Below, piece by piece: positions 35,033 to 43,863 of a DNA stretch of 64,000 nt. The stretch spans positions 1-64,000 of the forward strand of contig CAYXVF010000008.1 in assembly GCA_964468125.1 (NCBI GenBank), written 5' to 3'. Position numbers and translations under genes: made by a program. Position 1 is the stretch's first letter; the number at the start of each line of letters is the position of its first letter. Source of the DNA: CAYXVF01 sp964468125 (GTDB lineage Bacteria > Myxococcota > XYA12-FULL-58-9 > CAYXVF01). The notes under the pieces are model-generated. The model was given only the letters and a program-made list of their open reading frames with translations. It was not told where the DNA came from and made no database searches.

Positions 35033-35929
35033 ATGCGGGCTCTCGTACCTCTTCTGATCATGACGTTCGCCGGTGGCTGCCTCGCGGAGGAGTTCGGGTC
35101 GCGGCCCTGGGACTTCGGGGCCGGTCCGCTGCGTGAACCGAGCAATCAGGGTTTCGTCGCCGGCCCGCGCGACCCGGGCCCCACGCCCTTGGCCGACCTG
35201 ACCCGCGATATCGACGTGAGCTTTGACCGGGCACCGGGAAACGAGGGGGAGCCGATCGCGCCGTCGGCCAGAGGCACCCTGACTCAGCCGATTGCGGGCG
35301 TTCCGATCTACGAGATCCTGGTGCCTGTGAACAACGTTGGGGACGACCCGCGCTGCTTCATCTTCTTCGAGACCTTCGAGCTACTGGATGCCAACGGTGT
35401 CGTCATCGACGAGCCGGACCTGCCGGTGTTCGTCTACGGCGCGAGCGGGGTGTTGTTGGACGAACAAACCACCACCTGCATCGAGCCAAATGGCGTCGGC
35501 TACGCGCTCGTGCTCTGGCAATATGATGATCTCGACGCAGTAGCAGAGGTCCGATTTCGGCGCCTCGAAAGCAGCCTCGTCGAGGGACCACCGGAGTGGC
35601 AACAGCCCGCAGGTACGGTGCGACCAGTCAGCTATACCCTGGACCGTGGTCCGGCGGAGTCTTTTCTCGTCCAGATCGAAGGCGTCGGGCCGGAACCCAG
35701 TGTCATCAGTCTGCTCGAGACGCACTACATTCTCTTCGATGACAACGGGCGAGCCTACTGGTGGGGGCAATTTGATGACGTGAGTCCCGCGAGCGCACTG
35801 CGTTCGGGTGAGCGGGCGACACTCACGGGCGATTCGTTGATCCACAATTTCGACGGCCCTGTACTCGATGTCTTTCTCATCGCTGGCTACGAGGATCTCT
35901 CTGTTTCCCTACAGGAGGCCGCCGAATGA
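35033..35929 (+). CDS. Lipoprotein of unknown function
   Basis: 298 aa. ATG 35033 starts at the signal peptide MRALVPLLIMTFAGGCLAEE with lipobox FAGGC; a GTG at 35009 in frame would add eight polar residues. The mature part is acidic and strand-rich with two ~100-residue similar halves: FIFFETFELLDANGVVIDEPDLP in the first and YILFDDNGRAYWWG in the second. No known domain. It overlaps the next gene by ATGA, an outer-membrane barrel, and is likely its partner. Confidence 0.65.
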   Translation: MRALVPLLIMTFAGGCLAEEFGSRPWDFGAGPLREPSNQGFVAGPRDPGPTPLADLTRDIDVSFDRAPGNEGEPIAPSARGTLTQPIAGVPIYEILVPVNNVGDDPRCFIFFETFELLDANGVVIDEPDLPVFVYGASGVLLDEQTTTCIEPNGVGYALVLWQYDDLDAVAEVRFRRLESSLVEGPPEWQQPAGTVRPVSYTLDRGPAESFLVQIEGVGPEPSVISLLETHYILFDDNGRAYWWGQFDDVSPASALRSGERATLTGDSLIHNFDGPVLDVFLIAGYEDLSVSLQEAAE

Positions 35930-36942
35930 CCCTCGTCGTTCTCGGGCTCTGGCTCATCGGTGCTTCCGGGAAGAGTGTCGCAGTGCTACCGCCGAGCCTG
36001 GATGAAGCGGCCGCGGAGGAGGTCCCGGAGAGGCTCGATGAGGTGATTCTGGACGCCGTCCGGCAGGTCGAGGGTGTCGACGCGATCGGCATCAAAGATG
36101 TCCAGGAGATGCTCGCCTACGAAGCACAGAAGCAGATCCTCGGCTGTACGGATGATACGGATTGTCTCGCCGAGATCTTCGGCGCACTGAATGTCGACGA
36201 GCTCATCGTCTTCTCCATCGCATCGGTGGATGGTCGCTGGTTGGTGACTGCCAAGCGGCTCGATCCCCGGGCCGGACGGGTGCTCGCACGCGAAAACCGA
36301 ATCCTCGACGGGGGGGCGAGCGGCGTGCTCGCCGCCGTCGGTTCATTGGTCGGCAAGCTCTTTGGCACGGAAGTCGAGATTCGAGGTCCAGGCACGGTGG
36401 TGGAGGTGACCGAAGTCGACGCGAGTCGCACGAACGTGAGCATCGATGTCGGCGGGATTGGTTTTTATGGACCTGCGCTGCACTTCGAGCTCGGATCGGC
36501 CTGGGCCGGGCACGGTCGTTTCCGTGCGCTCGGGTTTGGACTTCTCAATCGCGGGGCGGCCTTCGACGACATCGCGAACGAATCGCTGGGGCTCGGGCTC
36601 GCCTTCGGCGGAGGCGTGCGGCGCTACCTCAGTCAGACCTCAAACCTTCGCGGCGCCTATCTCGGCGCCGCGGCGGAGTATTGGTACATCCAGGTACGAG
36701 ACGAGGATTTCGACCGGGAGGCCTACGTGAACCAAGGCATCTTGTTCATGGGGGAGGCAGGCTACCGCCTCACCTTATCGGGGCGCTTCTTTCTCGGCGG
36801 CGGTGTGGGGTTCGGCTACTTCGCCAACCTTCGCAGCTCGACCCGCGATCTCTCGAACGGTCAGGACCCCTTTCTCAACGAGCCCCTCGGGGGGAGCGGC
36901 CCCGCGTTCAGCGTTGCCCTCGAGGTCGGCTACTCCTTTTGA
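35926..36942 (+). CDS. Outer-membrane barrel with N-terminal TolB_N-like domain
   Basis: 338 aa. A signal-like start (MTLVVLGLWLIGASGKSVA) leads into a 110-residue periplasmic alpha/beta domain (AVLPPSLDEAAAEEVPERLDE, DVQEMLAYEAQKQILGCTDDTDCLAEI) of the kind found in myxobacterial proteins that resembles the TolB N-terminus. Amphipathic strands follow (FYGPALHFELGSAWAG; GLGLAFGGGVRRYL; FFLGGGVGFGYFANL) ending in SVALEVGYSF with the C-terminal Phe of barrels. ATG overlaps the lipoprotein stop by 4 bases. Confidence 0.6.
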   Translation: MTLVVLGLWLIGASGKSVAVLPPSLDEAAAEEVPERLDEVILDAVRQVEGVDAIGIKDVQEMLAYEAQKQILGCTDDTDCLAEIFGALNVDELIVFSIASVDGRWLVTAKRLDPRAGRVLARENRILDGGASGVLAAVGSLVGKLFGTEVEIRGPGTVVEVTEVDASRTNVSIDVGGIGFYGPALHFELGSAWAGHGRFRALGFGLLNRGAAFDDIANESLGLGLAFGGGVRRYLSQTSNLRGAYLGAAAEYWYIQVRDEDFDREAYVNQGILFMGEAGYRLTLSGRFFLGGGVGFGYFANLRSSTRDLSNGQDPFLNEPLGGSGPAFSVALEVGYSF

Positions 36943-36987
36943 CGTGCCGGGTCCAAAAGATGGCTGATTTTCGGTAGGGTGCGCTTC

Positions 36988-37359
36988 ATGGACGAGCCAA
37001 GAAACGTGTTTGGAGGTGAACTCGAAAATTGCTGCACGAGCCCGATGACCGGTTGGTTTCGCGACGGGTGCTGCAACACAGACGAGCGCGACGTGGGTCG
37101 GCACGTGGTCTGCGCCGAAATGACCGACGAGTTCCTGAAGTTCAGTAAGGAGCGCGGCAACGACCTCTCCACCCCGAGACCCGAGTTCGGCTTTCCGGGC
37201 CTGAAGGCGGGGGACAAGTGGTGTTTGTGCGCAGCGCGCTGGCAGGAGGCATTCGAGGAGGGAAGCGCTCCTAGAGTGATCCTAGAAGCGACCCACGAGC
37301 GCGCCCTCGAAGTCTGCGACCTCGACGACCTGCGCGCCCATGCGATTTCACTGGCTTGA
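36988..37359 (+). CDS. DUF2237 family protein
   Basis: 123 aa from ATG 36988, with GGTAGGG upstream; a GTG at 36979 is possible. The conserved Cys-rich family pattern is present: MTGWFRDGCCNTDERDVGRH, VVCAEMTDEFLKFSK, GNDLSTPRPEFGFPGLKAGD, WCLCAARWQEA. Full family length. Function unknown; the cysteines suggest metal or redox chemistry. Confidence 0.88.
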   Translation: MDEPRNVFGGELENCCTSPMTGWFRDGCCNTDERDVGRHVVCAEMTDEFLKFSKERGNDLSTPRPEFGFPGLKAGDKWCLCAARWQEAFEEGSAPRVILEATHERALEVCDLDDLRAHAISLA

Positions 37360-37377
37360 CGATAGCGGGAGCGTCTC

Positions 37378-37674
37378 ATGACGGAGCACAACCCGATTGT
37401 CACCGATGTCGATGAGCGAGACTTTGTTCATCTCTGGCGGGTGACCGAGGTGATTCCCGAGGAACGGCTGAGCTACACCGTCAATTACGCGGGCTTCGAC
37501 GGCGACGCACTCGTCACCTGGTCGCTTGCGCCCTCGGATGTGGGCACGCGGGTGACGGTGACCCATCAAGGTCTTCATACGTTTCCACGGGATGAAGAGG
37601 CCTTCACCCGTGAGGCGTGTGCGGGCGGCTGGACCTACTTCCTGACGCGGTTGAAGCAGCACGCAGCTCGCTAG
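37378..37674 (+). CDS. Shortened SRPBCC/AHSA1-like protein
   Basis: 98 aa. The pattern VTEVIPEERLSYTV, LVTWSLAPSDVGTRVTVTHQG and AGGWTYFLTRLKQ is the second half of an AHSA1/SRPBCC (START-like) domain with its C-terminal helix. The first ~50 residues of the usual domain (first helix and strands that close the cavity) are absent. Upstream DNA is the end of the DUF2237 gene, only 18 bases away, so the missing part is not simply in another frame nearby. Either a truncated gene or a minimal variant. Confidence 0.6.
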   Translation: MTEHNPIVTDVDERDFVHLWRVTEVIPEERLSYTVNYAGFDGDALVTWSLAPSDVGTRVTVTHQGLHTFPRDEEAFTREACAGGWTYFLTRLKQHAAR

Positions 37675-37696
37675 AGGGTCGCTCGACCCCGCGGCC

Positions 37697-38266
37697 TCAA
37701 GGCTGCATCGGCCCCTGCGGGGCGCTCGCTTGCAGCTCTTTGACGAGCGTCATGGCCCGGGCGCGCATTTGCTCCGCCTCAGGCTCGAGCTTCACCATCG
37801 CGGCAAACAGGTCATCGGAGAACGCCTCCACCGCCGCGCTGACTTTCTTGCTCTCCATCGCTTTCGCGTGCGCCGAGCGTAGCTCCGAAGTCACCGTCTG
37901 GAGCTCACCGACGAGTCCGCGCGCTTTCTCCTGATCTCCGCTCTGGCGCGCGCTGTCGAACTCGGCCTTGAGCTCGTCGAAGCGCTTCAGATTCTTCGCG
38001 GCGTCGGGATCGAGCTTTTTCATCTCGGTCTCGATGGTCGTTTGCAGGGCCGCTTGCTTCTTGGCCAACGCGCCGTTCTCGAGCGCCTTTGCCCGCAGCG
38101 CGTCGAGCTTCTGCTGAATCGCCTGGACCTCTTGGATCTTGGCTCGGGTCTCGGGAGACACCTGCGGTGTTTGGGGCATGCTCGCCTGCGCATGGGCGGA
38201 GTCACTCGCGGCGAAGGCCACGAGTGCGGCGAGGGCAATGAAGAGGCGAGAGGCCAGAGCACGCAT
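37697..38266 (-). CDS. Periplasmic coiled-coil protein
   Basis: 189 aa with an N-terminal signal peptide (MRALASRLFIALAALVAFAA then AHA-QA). The mature part is almost entirely helical with heptad-like charge patterns (IQEVQAIQQKLDALRAKAL; FDELKAEFDSARQSGDQEKA) and a Pro/Gln-rich ending. No family recognised. It stands alone, converging on the SRPBCC gene. Confidence 0.6.
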   Translation of the reverse strand: MRALASRLFIALAALVAFAASDSAHAQASMPQTPQVSPETRAKIQEVQAIQQKLDALRAKALENGALAKKQAALQTTIETEMKKLDPDAAKNLKRFDELKAEFDSARQSGDQEKARGLVGELQTVTSELRSAHAKAMESKKVSAAVEAFSDDLFAAMVKLEPEAEQMRARAMTLVKELQASAPQGPMQP

Positions 38267-38414
38267 GAGGTGCCTTTCGTGGAGGGCGTAACGGAGCGGG
38301 GCAGGCGATGCGCCACGCGGGGCTTTCGGGGCCCCCTAACACGACTCCTGCTGCGAATGTCAAGGAAGCGAGCTGCCCGCGTTGCGCCGATCAGCGCCCG
38401 GTTGAATCGAGGTA

Positions 38415-38436
38415 GGAGACCCGTCGTGCGGTCTCC
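38415..38436. other. Perfect 7-bp hairpin in the interval 38267-38548
   Basis: GGAGACC and GGTCTCC are inverted across an 8-base loop. No T-run follows on either strand. The surrounding 280 bases hold no ORF worth calling. It could be an operator or RNA element for the small ORF at 38549, or chance. Confidence 0.2.
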
Positions 38437-38548
38437 CGGAGGGCTGCGTGTAGCATCAGGTCTGCGCGCGGGCCCTCGAATCACCAAAAAAACCGCGCGT
38501 CTGGGTGGGTCGATTTCGTCGCGGTGCGGGCGCGCTGAGTCTATCTTG

Positions 38549-38925
38549 ATGGACGTGAAGGCTGTGATCTTTCGCCCCTACGGCCCCCGAATTCGCCTTC
38601 TGACGGAGCGAGTCGTCCTGATGACTGTAACGACCGTGGGCGGAGCCAGNNNNNNNNNNNNNNNNNNNNNNNNNNNNNNNNNNNNNNNNNNNNNNNNNNN
38701 NNNNNNNNNNNNNNNNNNNNNNNNNNNNNNNNNNNNNNNNNNNNNNNNNGCCTTCTGACGGAGCGAGTCGTCCTGATGACTGTAACGACCGTGGGCGGAG
38801 CCAGTTTTCGTCTCAGGAGCGCCCGAGTGCCCGAGGAGCTCAGCGAGCTGCTCCATCCGCTCTTCGAGGACGAGCTCGACACGCCGCAACTTCGCGAAGC
38901 GCTCGAGCGCTGGCTCGCGCGCTAG
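38549..38925 (+). CDS. 73-aa hypothetical protein interrupted by a spurious assembly gap
   Basis: ATG 38549 runs into a run of N. If the 100 N and one copy of the flanking 55-base repeat are removed, so that base 38649 is followed by 38805, the frame continues without a stop to TAG 38923-38925, giving 73 aa (MDVKAVIFRPYG ... ELLHPLFEDELDTPQLREAL ... ERWLAR). The continuity itself supports the correction. The protein is soluble with no recognised family. It lies upstream of the convergent EAL gene. Confidence 0.5.
38595..38804 (+). repeat. Exact 55-bp direct repeat bracketing a 100-N assembly gap
   Basis: Bases 38595-38649 and 38750-38804 are identical over 55 nt and are separated only by exactly 100 N (38650-38749). 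This is what two contig ends that share a de Bruijn k-mer overlap (k=55) look like when a scaffolder inserts a fixed gap. It is not a biological repeat in my reading. Confidence 0.9.
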
Positions 38926-39034
38926 GGGGCGGCCTTGGTGTCGTGGCGGTTCATCGAACCCGCATCGCACCGAACCCCGAAAAGAAAGTGATGACGCTCC
39001 CCAGCCGACGAGCCGCGGACCATGCGGGAGGTCG

Positions 39035-40306
39035 CTACGCCACTTGCGGCCGCCAAAAACCGTCTTCCGGTGCCGCGTAGAAAAAGCCCTGGGCGAGGCC
39101 GACGCCGAGACCTTCGAGGGTGTCACGCTCTTCGCGAACTTCGATCCCCTCGGCGATCACCTCCGAGCCCAGGGACTCGGAAACGCGGATCAACGATTCG
39201 ATGAGAGCCTGCTTCGCACGGTCCGCGTGCACATCGCGGACGAGGGACATGTCGACCTTCAGGTAGTCCGGTTGCAGGCGCATGATCTGTCCCAGATTCG
39301 AGTAGCCGGTTCCGAGATCGTCGATGGCGATGCGAACCCCCCTACTGCGCGGCTTCTCGAGCTTCTGGCGCAGGAGCTCGTAGTTGCGCACGGCGAATTG
39401 CTCCGAGAGCTCGAGCACGAAACGTTCGGGTTCTACGCCCACACCCGCCGCCCGCTGGAGACACGAATCGAGGTAGTCGTCGTGGAGGAGCGATGGGGTG
39501 ATGTTGATGAAGAGCGATGAGTTGTCTGGACATTCATTGGCGCGTGCGATGGTGAGATCGATGCAGGACATCCAGAGCTCGCCGAGCAAGTTGGCGCTGC
39601 GCGCGAGATTGAAGAGCTCGCGTGGCGGCTCCATCGGTGTTGCCACGGGACCGCGCGCCAGTGCTTCGTAACCACGAACCTTCGCACCATGGAGGTCGAC
39701 GATCGGCTGAAAGAGGATGCTCAGTCGCTCGTTGACGAGTATGTCGCGCACGTGCTCCCGTGCTCGGTTCACCATGCGTCGATCATGAAAGTCCGCCATC
39801 CGGCGTGCTTCTTCGATGCTGCGATAGATCAAGCGCTCGGATTGGAGCGATGCGTTCGAGAGCGCCAAGGCGTAGCCGAGGCGGACGCGCCCCCCGACGC
39901 CGAATGGAGCCGTGCGGGCAGCGACGCGCGGTTGCAGCGCGAGCCAGAGCTTCTCCACCACGTCTTCGAGGGCTTGGGGCGAAAGCGCCCCCCCGCGCGG
40001 ACCTTCCAAAAAGAGGACGAACTCCTCGCCATAGGGCGCGAGAACCGAGAGGAAATCGTCGGAGCCCGTCACGTCGCCGGCGATGTCGACCATTTCATCG
40101 GCAAGGCCGCGGAGCAGCTCGTTGTAGGCGCGCCGCCCGAATTCCGCCTCGATGCGATCGAGATCGCTCAGATCGACGATCACGACCCCGAGATAGCCCT
40201 GGGATTCGAGCAAGACGCGCACATCGTGCACGACCGCGTGAAGCTGCGGGAGGCCGCTCGCCGGGTCGAGCTCGAAGGTGACCCGTGGTCCACGGTTGTC
40301 GCTCAC
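39035..40306 (-). CDS. EAL-domain c-di-GMP phosphodiesterase with degenerate GGDEF
   Basis: 423 aa from GTG 40306, with GGAGG a good distance upstream; GTG 40312 is the alternative. The N-terminal GGDEF-like domain has APYGEEFVLFL in place of GG[DE]EF, so cyclase activity is unlikely. The EAL domain keeps YEALAR (the EAL), FINITPS, ELSEQ, IDDLGTGYS, LKVDMSLV and VIAEGIE, the residues for metal binding and catalysis, so it should hydrolyse c-di-GMP. No membrane helix or receiver. A TAAAAT at 40352-40357 on the minus strand may be its -10. Confidence 0.85.
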   Translation of the reverse strand: MSDNRGPRVTFELDPASGLPQLHAVVHDVRVLLESQGYLGVVIVDLSDLDRIEAEFGRRAYNELLRGLADEMVDIAGDVTGSDDFLSVLAPYGEEFVLFLEGPRGGALSPQALEDVVEKLWLALQPRVAARTAPFGVGGRVRLGYALALSNASLQSERLIYRSIEEARRMADFHDRRMVNRAREHVRDILVNERLSILFQPIVDLHGAKVRGYEALARGPVATPMEPPRELFNLARSANLLGELWMSCIDLTIARANECPDNSSLFINITPSLLHDDYLDSCLQRAAGVGVEPERFVLELSEQFAVRNYELLRQKLEKPRSRGVRIAIDDLGTGYSNLGQIMRLQPDYLKVDMSLVRDVHADRAKQALIESLIRVSESLGSEVIAEGIEVREERDTLEGLGVGLAQGFFYAAPEDGFWRPQVA

Positions 40307-40395
40307 ACCCACCTCCTCCCGAACGCATCGACGCAGGGCCCCTATCCGCTGATTTTAGCGCACCCGCGGGCGAAGTCCGAACAAATCCGGCTGGC

Positions 40396-42471
40396 CTAGC
40401 TCTTGCTGCAGCCTCGCGAGAGCCGTGCGAGGACTTCTTCGTCGTAGCCCAGGTGGTGGAGCAGGAATGCGTAGCTATCGGCCACTTCAGCGATCTTCTT
40501 TTCCGTCGGCACGCCGGCGCCATGACCCGCCTTGGTTTCGATCCGAATAAGGACGGGGCGCGCTCCCGCGTTCGCGTGTTGCAACGCCGCCGTGAACTTG
40601 TAGCTGTGCGCCGGAACCACGCGGTCGTCGTGGTCCGCGGTGATGACCAGCGTCGCCGGGTAGTCCGTGTCCGCGTTCGTGTTGTGGACCGGCGAATAGG
40701 CGCGAAGGGCGCGATAGTGTTCGAGGTCACGTGGGTCGCCGTAGTCTGACCTCCAGGCCCAGCCGATCGTGAACTGATCGTAGCGGAGCATGTCCATGAC
40801 CCCCACCCCGGGCAGTGCCGCCGCGACCAGGTCCGGGCGCTGGGTGACCGTAGCGCCCACTAACAAACCCCCGTTGGAGCGGCCAGAGATCGCCAATCGC
40901 TCCGTGCGGCTATAGCCGTTTTGTTTGAGCCATTCAGCGGCGGCTACAAAATCGTCAAAGACGTTTTGCTTACGCGTCAACGTGCCTGCCTCGTGCCAGT
41001 CGCGGCCATACTCGCCGCCGCCTCGGAGGTTCGGAATCGCAAGGAGCCCTCCGAGCTCGAACCAGGCGACGAGCGCAGGAGAGAAACTGGGTGTCAGCGA
41101 AACGTTGAAGCCGCCGTAGCCGTAGAGATAGGTCGGCCGCTCACCGTCGAGCTCCGTCTCCCGCGCCTTGCTGATGAACATGGGAATGCGGGTGCCGTCT
41201 TTGCTCGTGTAAAACACCTGCTCGGTTTCAAAGCGCTTCGGATCAAAGCTGACCTCGGGCTGTTTCCACACGGAGGCTTCGCCGCTCTTCAGATCCAGTC
41301 GATAGACCGTGCTCGGTTGGCCGAAGGACTCGAAGGTGAAGAAGGTCTCCTCGGCGTCTCGTTCGCCTCCGAAGCCCGCCACGGATCCGAGCCCCGGAAG
41401 GTCGAAAGCGCCCACGGGCTCGCCTGTGAGGCCAAAACGCCTGATCGAGGCGTGCGCGTCTTCGAGGTAGACCGCGTAGATCGTTTCGCCGAAAATCGAA
41501 GCGCCCTGCAGCACGTGCTCCGAGTTCGGGAGCACCTCGAGCAGGGCGCTCGGGCTCGACAGATCGGCGCACACGATCCTCCGCAGCGATGCGCCGTCGT
41601 CCGTGAGGAGGTAGAAGCGCTCGCCAATATTGTCGATGACACGGTAGTCGAAAGTCCACTGGTCCACCAGTGGCACGACGAGCCCGTCGGAGAGGCGTTT
41701 GACGAAGAGGAGGTTCTTTTCCTCGGTGCCGCGCCAGACGGAGATGACGAGGTAGTCGCCGTCATCGGTCACCGAGCCACTGAAGCCCCACTCCGGGTGA
41801 TCGCGGTCTTCGAAGATCAGCTCGTCTTCGCTCTGCGTGGTGCCGAGTCGGTGAAAATAGAGCTTCTGGTGGAAGTTTGCGCCCTCGTATTCTTCGCCGT
41901 CCTTTGGTGCGTCGTAGCGCGAGTAGTAGAATCCAGTGTCGTCGTGAGCCCAGCTCGCACCTGAGAACTTGCTCCATTCTAGGCGGTCGTCTGTGTCCTC
42001 GCCGCGGTCGACGTCTCGCACGTGCCAGGTGATCCAATCGGAGCCGGAGACGGAGAGGCCGTAGGCGAGCTTCTTGCCGTCGTGGCTCAGGGAGTAGCGG
42101 CTTAGCGATACCGTTCCGTCATTGCTCAGGCTGTTCGGATCCAGGAGAACCTGCGGTCGCGCATCGAGCGACGTGGTCCAGTAGAGAACCGATTGATTCT
42201 GAAGACCGTCGTTCTTGCTGAAGAAGTAGCGCCCACCCCGCTCGACGGGCAGCCCGTAGCGTTCGTAGTTCCAGAGCTCGGCGATGCGCACGCGCAGGAG
42301 CTCCCGGGTGGGGAGAGATTCCAGGTGAGCAAAGGTCGCGGCGTTTTGGTCGCGTACCCACGCGCGTGTGTCTTCCGAGTCGAGGTCCTCGAGCCAGCGA
42401 TAGGGATCCGCGACCTCCTCGCCGTGGTAGCGTTCGACGACGTCGCCGCGGTGGGTTACGGGCACGCGCAT
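40396..42471 (-). CDS. Prolyl oligopeptidase (S9A)
   Basis: 691 aa, usual length. Serine peptidase cleaving after Pro in short peptides. An N-terminal propeller (HGEEVADPYRWLEDLDSEDT start) gates a C-terminal alpha/beta hydrolase: nucleophile Ser in AISGRSNGGLLVG, Asp in HDDRVVPAHSYKF and His in GHGAGVPTEKK. GYGGFNVSLTP and GGGEYGRDWHEAGT are family motifs. No signal peptide, so probably cytoplasmic. Confidence 0.94.
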   Translation of the reverse strand: MRVPVTHRGDVVERYHGEEVADPYRWLEDLDSEDTRAWVRDQNAATFAHLESLPTRELLRVRIAELWNYERYGLPVERGGRYFFSKNDGLQNQSVLYWTTSLDARPQVLLDPNSLSNDGTVSLSRYSLSHDGKKLAYGLSVSGSDWITWHVRDVDRGEDTDDRLEWSKFSGASWAHDDTGFYYSRYDAPKDGEEYEGANFHQKLYFHRLGTTQSEDELIFEDRDHPEWGFSGSVTDDGDYLVISVWRGTEEKNLLFVKRLSDGLVVPLVDQWTFDYRVIDNIGERFYLLTDDGASLRRIVCADLSSPSALLEVLPNSEHVLQGASIFGETIYAVYLEDAHASIRRFGLTGEPVGAFDLPGLGSVAGFGGERDAEETFFTFESFGQPSTVYRLDLKSGEASVWKQPEVSFDPKRFETEQVFYTSKDGTRIPMFISKARETELDGERPTYLYGYGGFNVSLTPSFSPALVAWFELGGLLAIPNLRGGGEYGRDWHEAGTLTRKQNVFDDFVAAAEWLKQNGYSRTERLAISGRSNGGLLVGATVTQRPDLVAAALPGVGVMDMLRYDQFTIGWAWRSDYGDPRDLEHYRALRAYSPVHNTNADTDYPATLVITADHDDRVVPAHSYKFTAALQHANAGARPVLIRIETKAGHGAGVPTEKKIAEVADSYAFLLHHLGYDEEVLARLSRGCSKS

Positions 42472-42567
42472 TCGATCAAAGAAACCCGGTGTGTCCCGGC
42501 TGTCAACGCGTTCGATTTGCTTTTGCCGGAGGCGAGAGGGCGACTTATCTTCTTGAGAGCCCGGGCT

Positions 42568-42596
42568 TTGACTGGTCTCCGCGCAGGCGATAGCGT
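42568..42596 (+). promoter_or_regulatory. Possible promoter of clpP
   Basis: TTGACT (42568-42573), a 17-base spacer and TAGCGT (42591-42596), 38 bp upstream of the ATG at 42635. The -35 is good, the -10 weak. GGAGA precedes the start codon. Confidence 0.3.
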
Positions 42597-42634
42597 CTTA
42601 GGCCTACGGGACATTTCCCTATCCGGAGAAGCGG

Positions 42635-43210
42635 ATGAGCTACCTGCACTTGGAAGACGAAATCGACAAGAAGCTGCTGGACCAGCGGAGGATCATGCTC
42701 TCCGAGCCGGTCTCCTCGCGTTCCGCCACGGACATCGTGCGCCGCCTGCTCTACTTGGAGGGCGAAGAGCCCGGCAAGCCGATCCTCTTCATCATCAACT
42801 CCCCAGGAGGCTCGGTGGACGCGGGCTTTGCGATCTGGGACCAGATCGAGATGATCCAGTCGCCGGTCACGACGCTCGTCACCGGCCTCGCCGCGTCGAT
42901 GGGCTCGGTCCTGAGCCTGGCTGCGGCCCCGGGTCGTCGCTTTGCGACGCCGAACGCGCGCATCATGATTCACCAGCCGTCGATCTCCGGCGCCATGGAG
43001 GGGCAAGCGACCGACCTCGAGATCCAAGCGAAGGAGATCCTCCGCACCCGCGACCGCCTGATCGATCTCTACGTCAAGGCCACCGGTCGTACGACCGACG
43101 AGATCGCGCAGGCGCTCGATCGCGACAAGTGGATGGGCGCGCAAGAAGCCAAGGACTATGGTCTCCTAGACGCGGTCGTGAACAGCTACGGTGACCTCGG
43201 TGGCCTCTGA
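42635..43210 (+). CDS. clpP: ATP-dependent Clp protease proteolytic subunit
   Basis: 191 aa. Serine protease of the ClpP fold that forms 14-mers and needs a Clp ATPase. INSPGGSVDAGFA gives the oxyanion region, LAASMGS the nucleophile Ser88, IMIHQP the His113, and RDKWM the Asp164. No clpX or clpA next to it; trigger factor is also absent. This is probably an additional ClpP paralogue of the genome. The N-terminal axial loops are short and lack the usual propeptide. Confidence 0.88.
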   Translation: MSYLHLEDEIDKKLLDQRRIMLSEPVSSRSATDIVRRLLYLEGEEPGKPILFIINSPGGSVDAGFAIWDQIEMIQSPVTTLVTGLAASMGSVLSLAAAPGRRFATPNARIMIHQPSISGAMEGQATDLEIQAKEILRTRDRLIDLYVKATGRTTDEIAQALDRDKWMGAQEAKDYGLLDAVVNSYGDLGGL

Positions 43211-43230
43211 GGGCCACGGACAGGTTCCGG

Positions 43231-43863
43231 TCAGGAATCCTCGGGGCAGGGCATGCCCGCAACACCCCAACGCAGCACGTCGTTGATGTGATCCTGGAGC
43301 GTTCGGGGCGCCGGTTCTCGGTTGCCGCCCGGGTTCCAGCCCCAATGCAAGATGCGGTCGTGGCCGAGGTGCTCGGCGACCTGACGATAGGTGCGGTTGC
43401 CGTTGCGCTCGCGGTCGCGGAGCTGCTCGCAGATCTCCTGCGAGCCCTTGCCGTACCAGTCCGCCTCCACTGGCGCCAAGCGCCAGGCGCCGGCGACGTG
43501 GGGCGCGGCGTGCGGCGTGGCGTTGTCCCGCTCCGTCGCGGTGGAGTTCACGTGGCAGGTGCCGCAGAGCAATCCGGTCTCCGAGCCGATCCGGCTGGCT
43601 CCGGCGTACACGTTCATCCCGTGGGGACGCGGCTCGCCGTAGCTCGGACCGGACCACATCGGCCGTTCACGCTCTCCGATGTGGCAGTTCGCGCAGCGCG
43701 GGTGCGATGTGACCTCGAAGATCCGGGCCCAGGCTTCGAGTCCCTGCGCCCGCGAAACCGAGCCCTTCCGCGGCTCCTCGTAGGTCAGCGCGCTCTCCGG
43801 CGCCTCGGCGGCTGCGATCGACACGGTTCCCAGAAGGACCAGGCCAGCGACAATCAGTCTCAT
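43231..43863 (-). CDS. Di-haem cytochrome c, subunit of the molybdoenzyme operon
   Basis: 210 aa with a signal peptide (MRLIVAGLVLLGTVSIAAAE). Two haem-attachment motifs, CANCH and CGTCH, are about 50 residues apart. Exported to the periplasm, where it probably accepts electrons from the two-subunit oxidoreductase encoded just upstream. ATG 43863 overlaps the stop of the large subunit by 4 bases. Confidence 0.82.
   Translation of the reverse strand: MRLIVAGLVLLGTVSIAAAEAPESALTYEEPRKGSVSRAQGLEAWARIFEVTSHPRCANCHIGERERPMWSGPSYGEPRPHGMNVYAGASRIGSETGLLCGTCHVNSTATERDNATPHAAPHVAGAWRLAPVEADWYGKGSQEICEQLRDRERNGNRTYRQVAEHLGHDRILHWGWNPGGNREPAPRTLQDHINDVLRWGVAGMPCPEDS

Noticed and set aside
38595..38804. 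Treating the 55-bp direct repeats as attachment sites or a mobile-element duplication
   Set aside because: They flank exactly 100 N and nothing else; the k-mer-sized overlap is a simpler explanation.
38541..38882. ORFs running through the N-run with unknown residues
   Set aside because: They are products of translating the artificial gap; only the corrected 73-aa frame on the plus strand is sensible.
40387..40403. CTGGC-N7-TTGCT, another sigma-54-like match
   Set aside because: Located at the end of the prolyl oligopeptidase gene with no plus-strand gene downstream; a chance match that shows such motifs need context.
42472..42634. Sigma-54 or CRP element in the POP-clpP divergent interval
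   Set aside because: No GG-N10-GC with TTGC and no TGTGA-N6-TCACA; only a weak sigma-70-type pair was kept.
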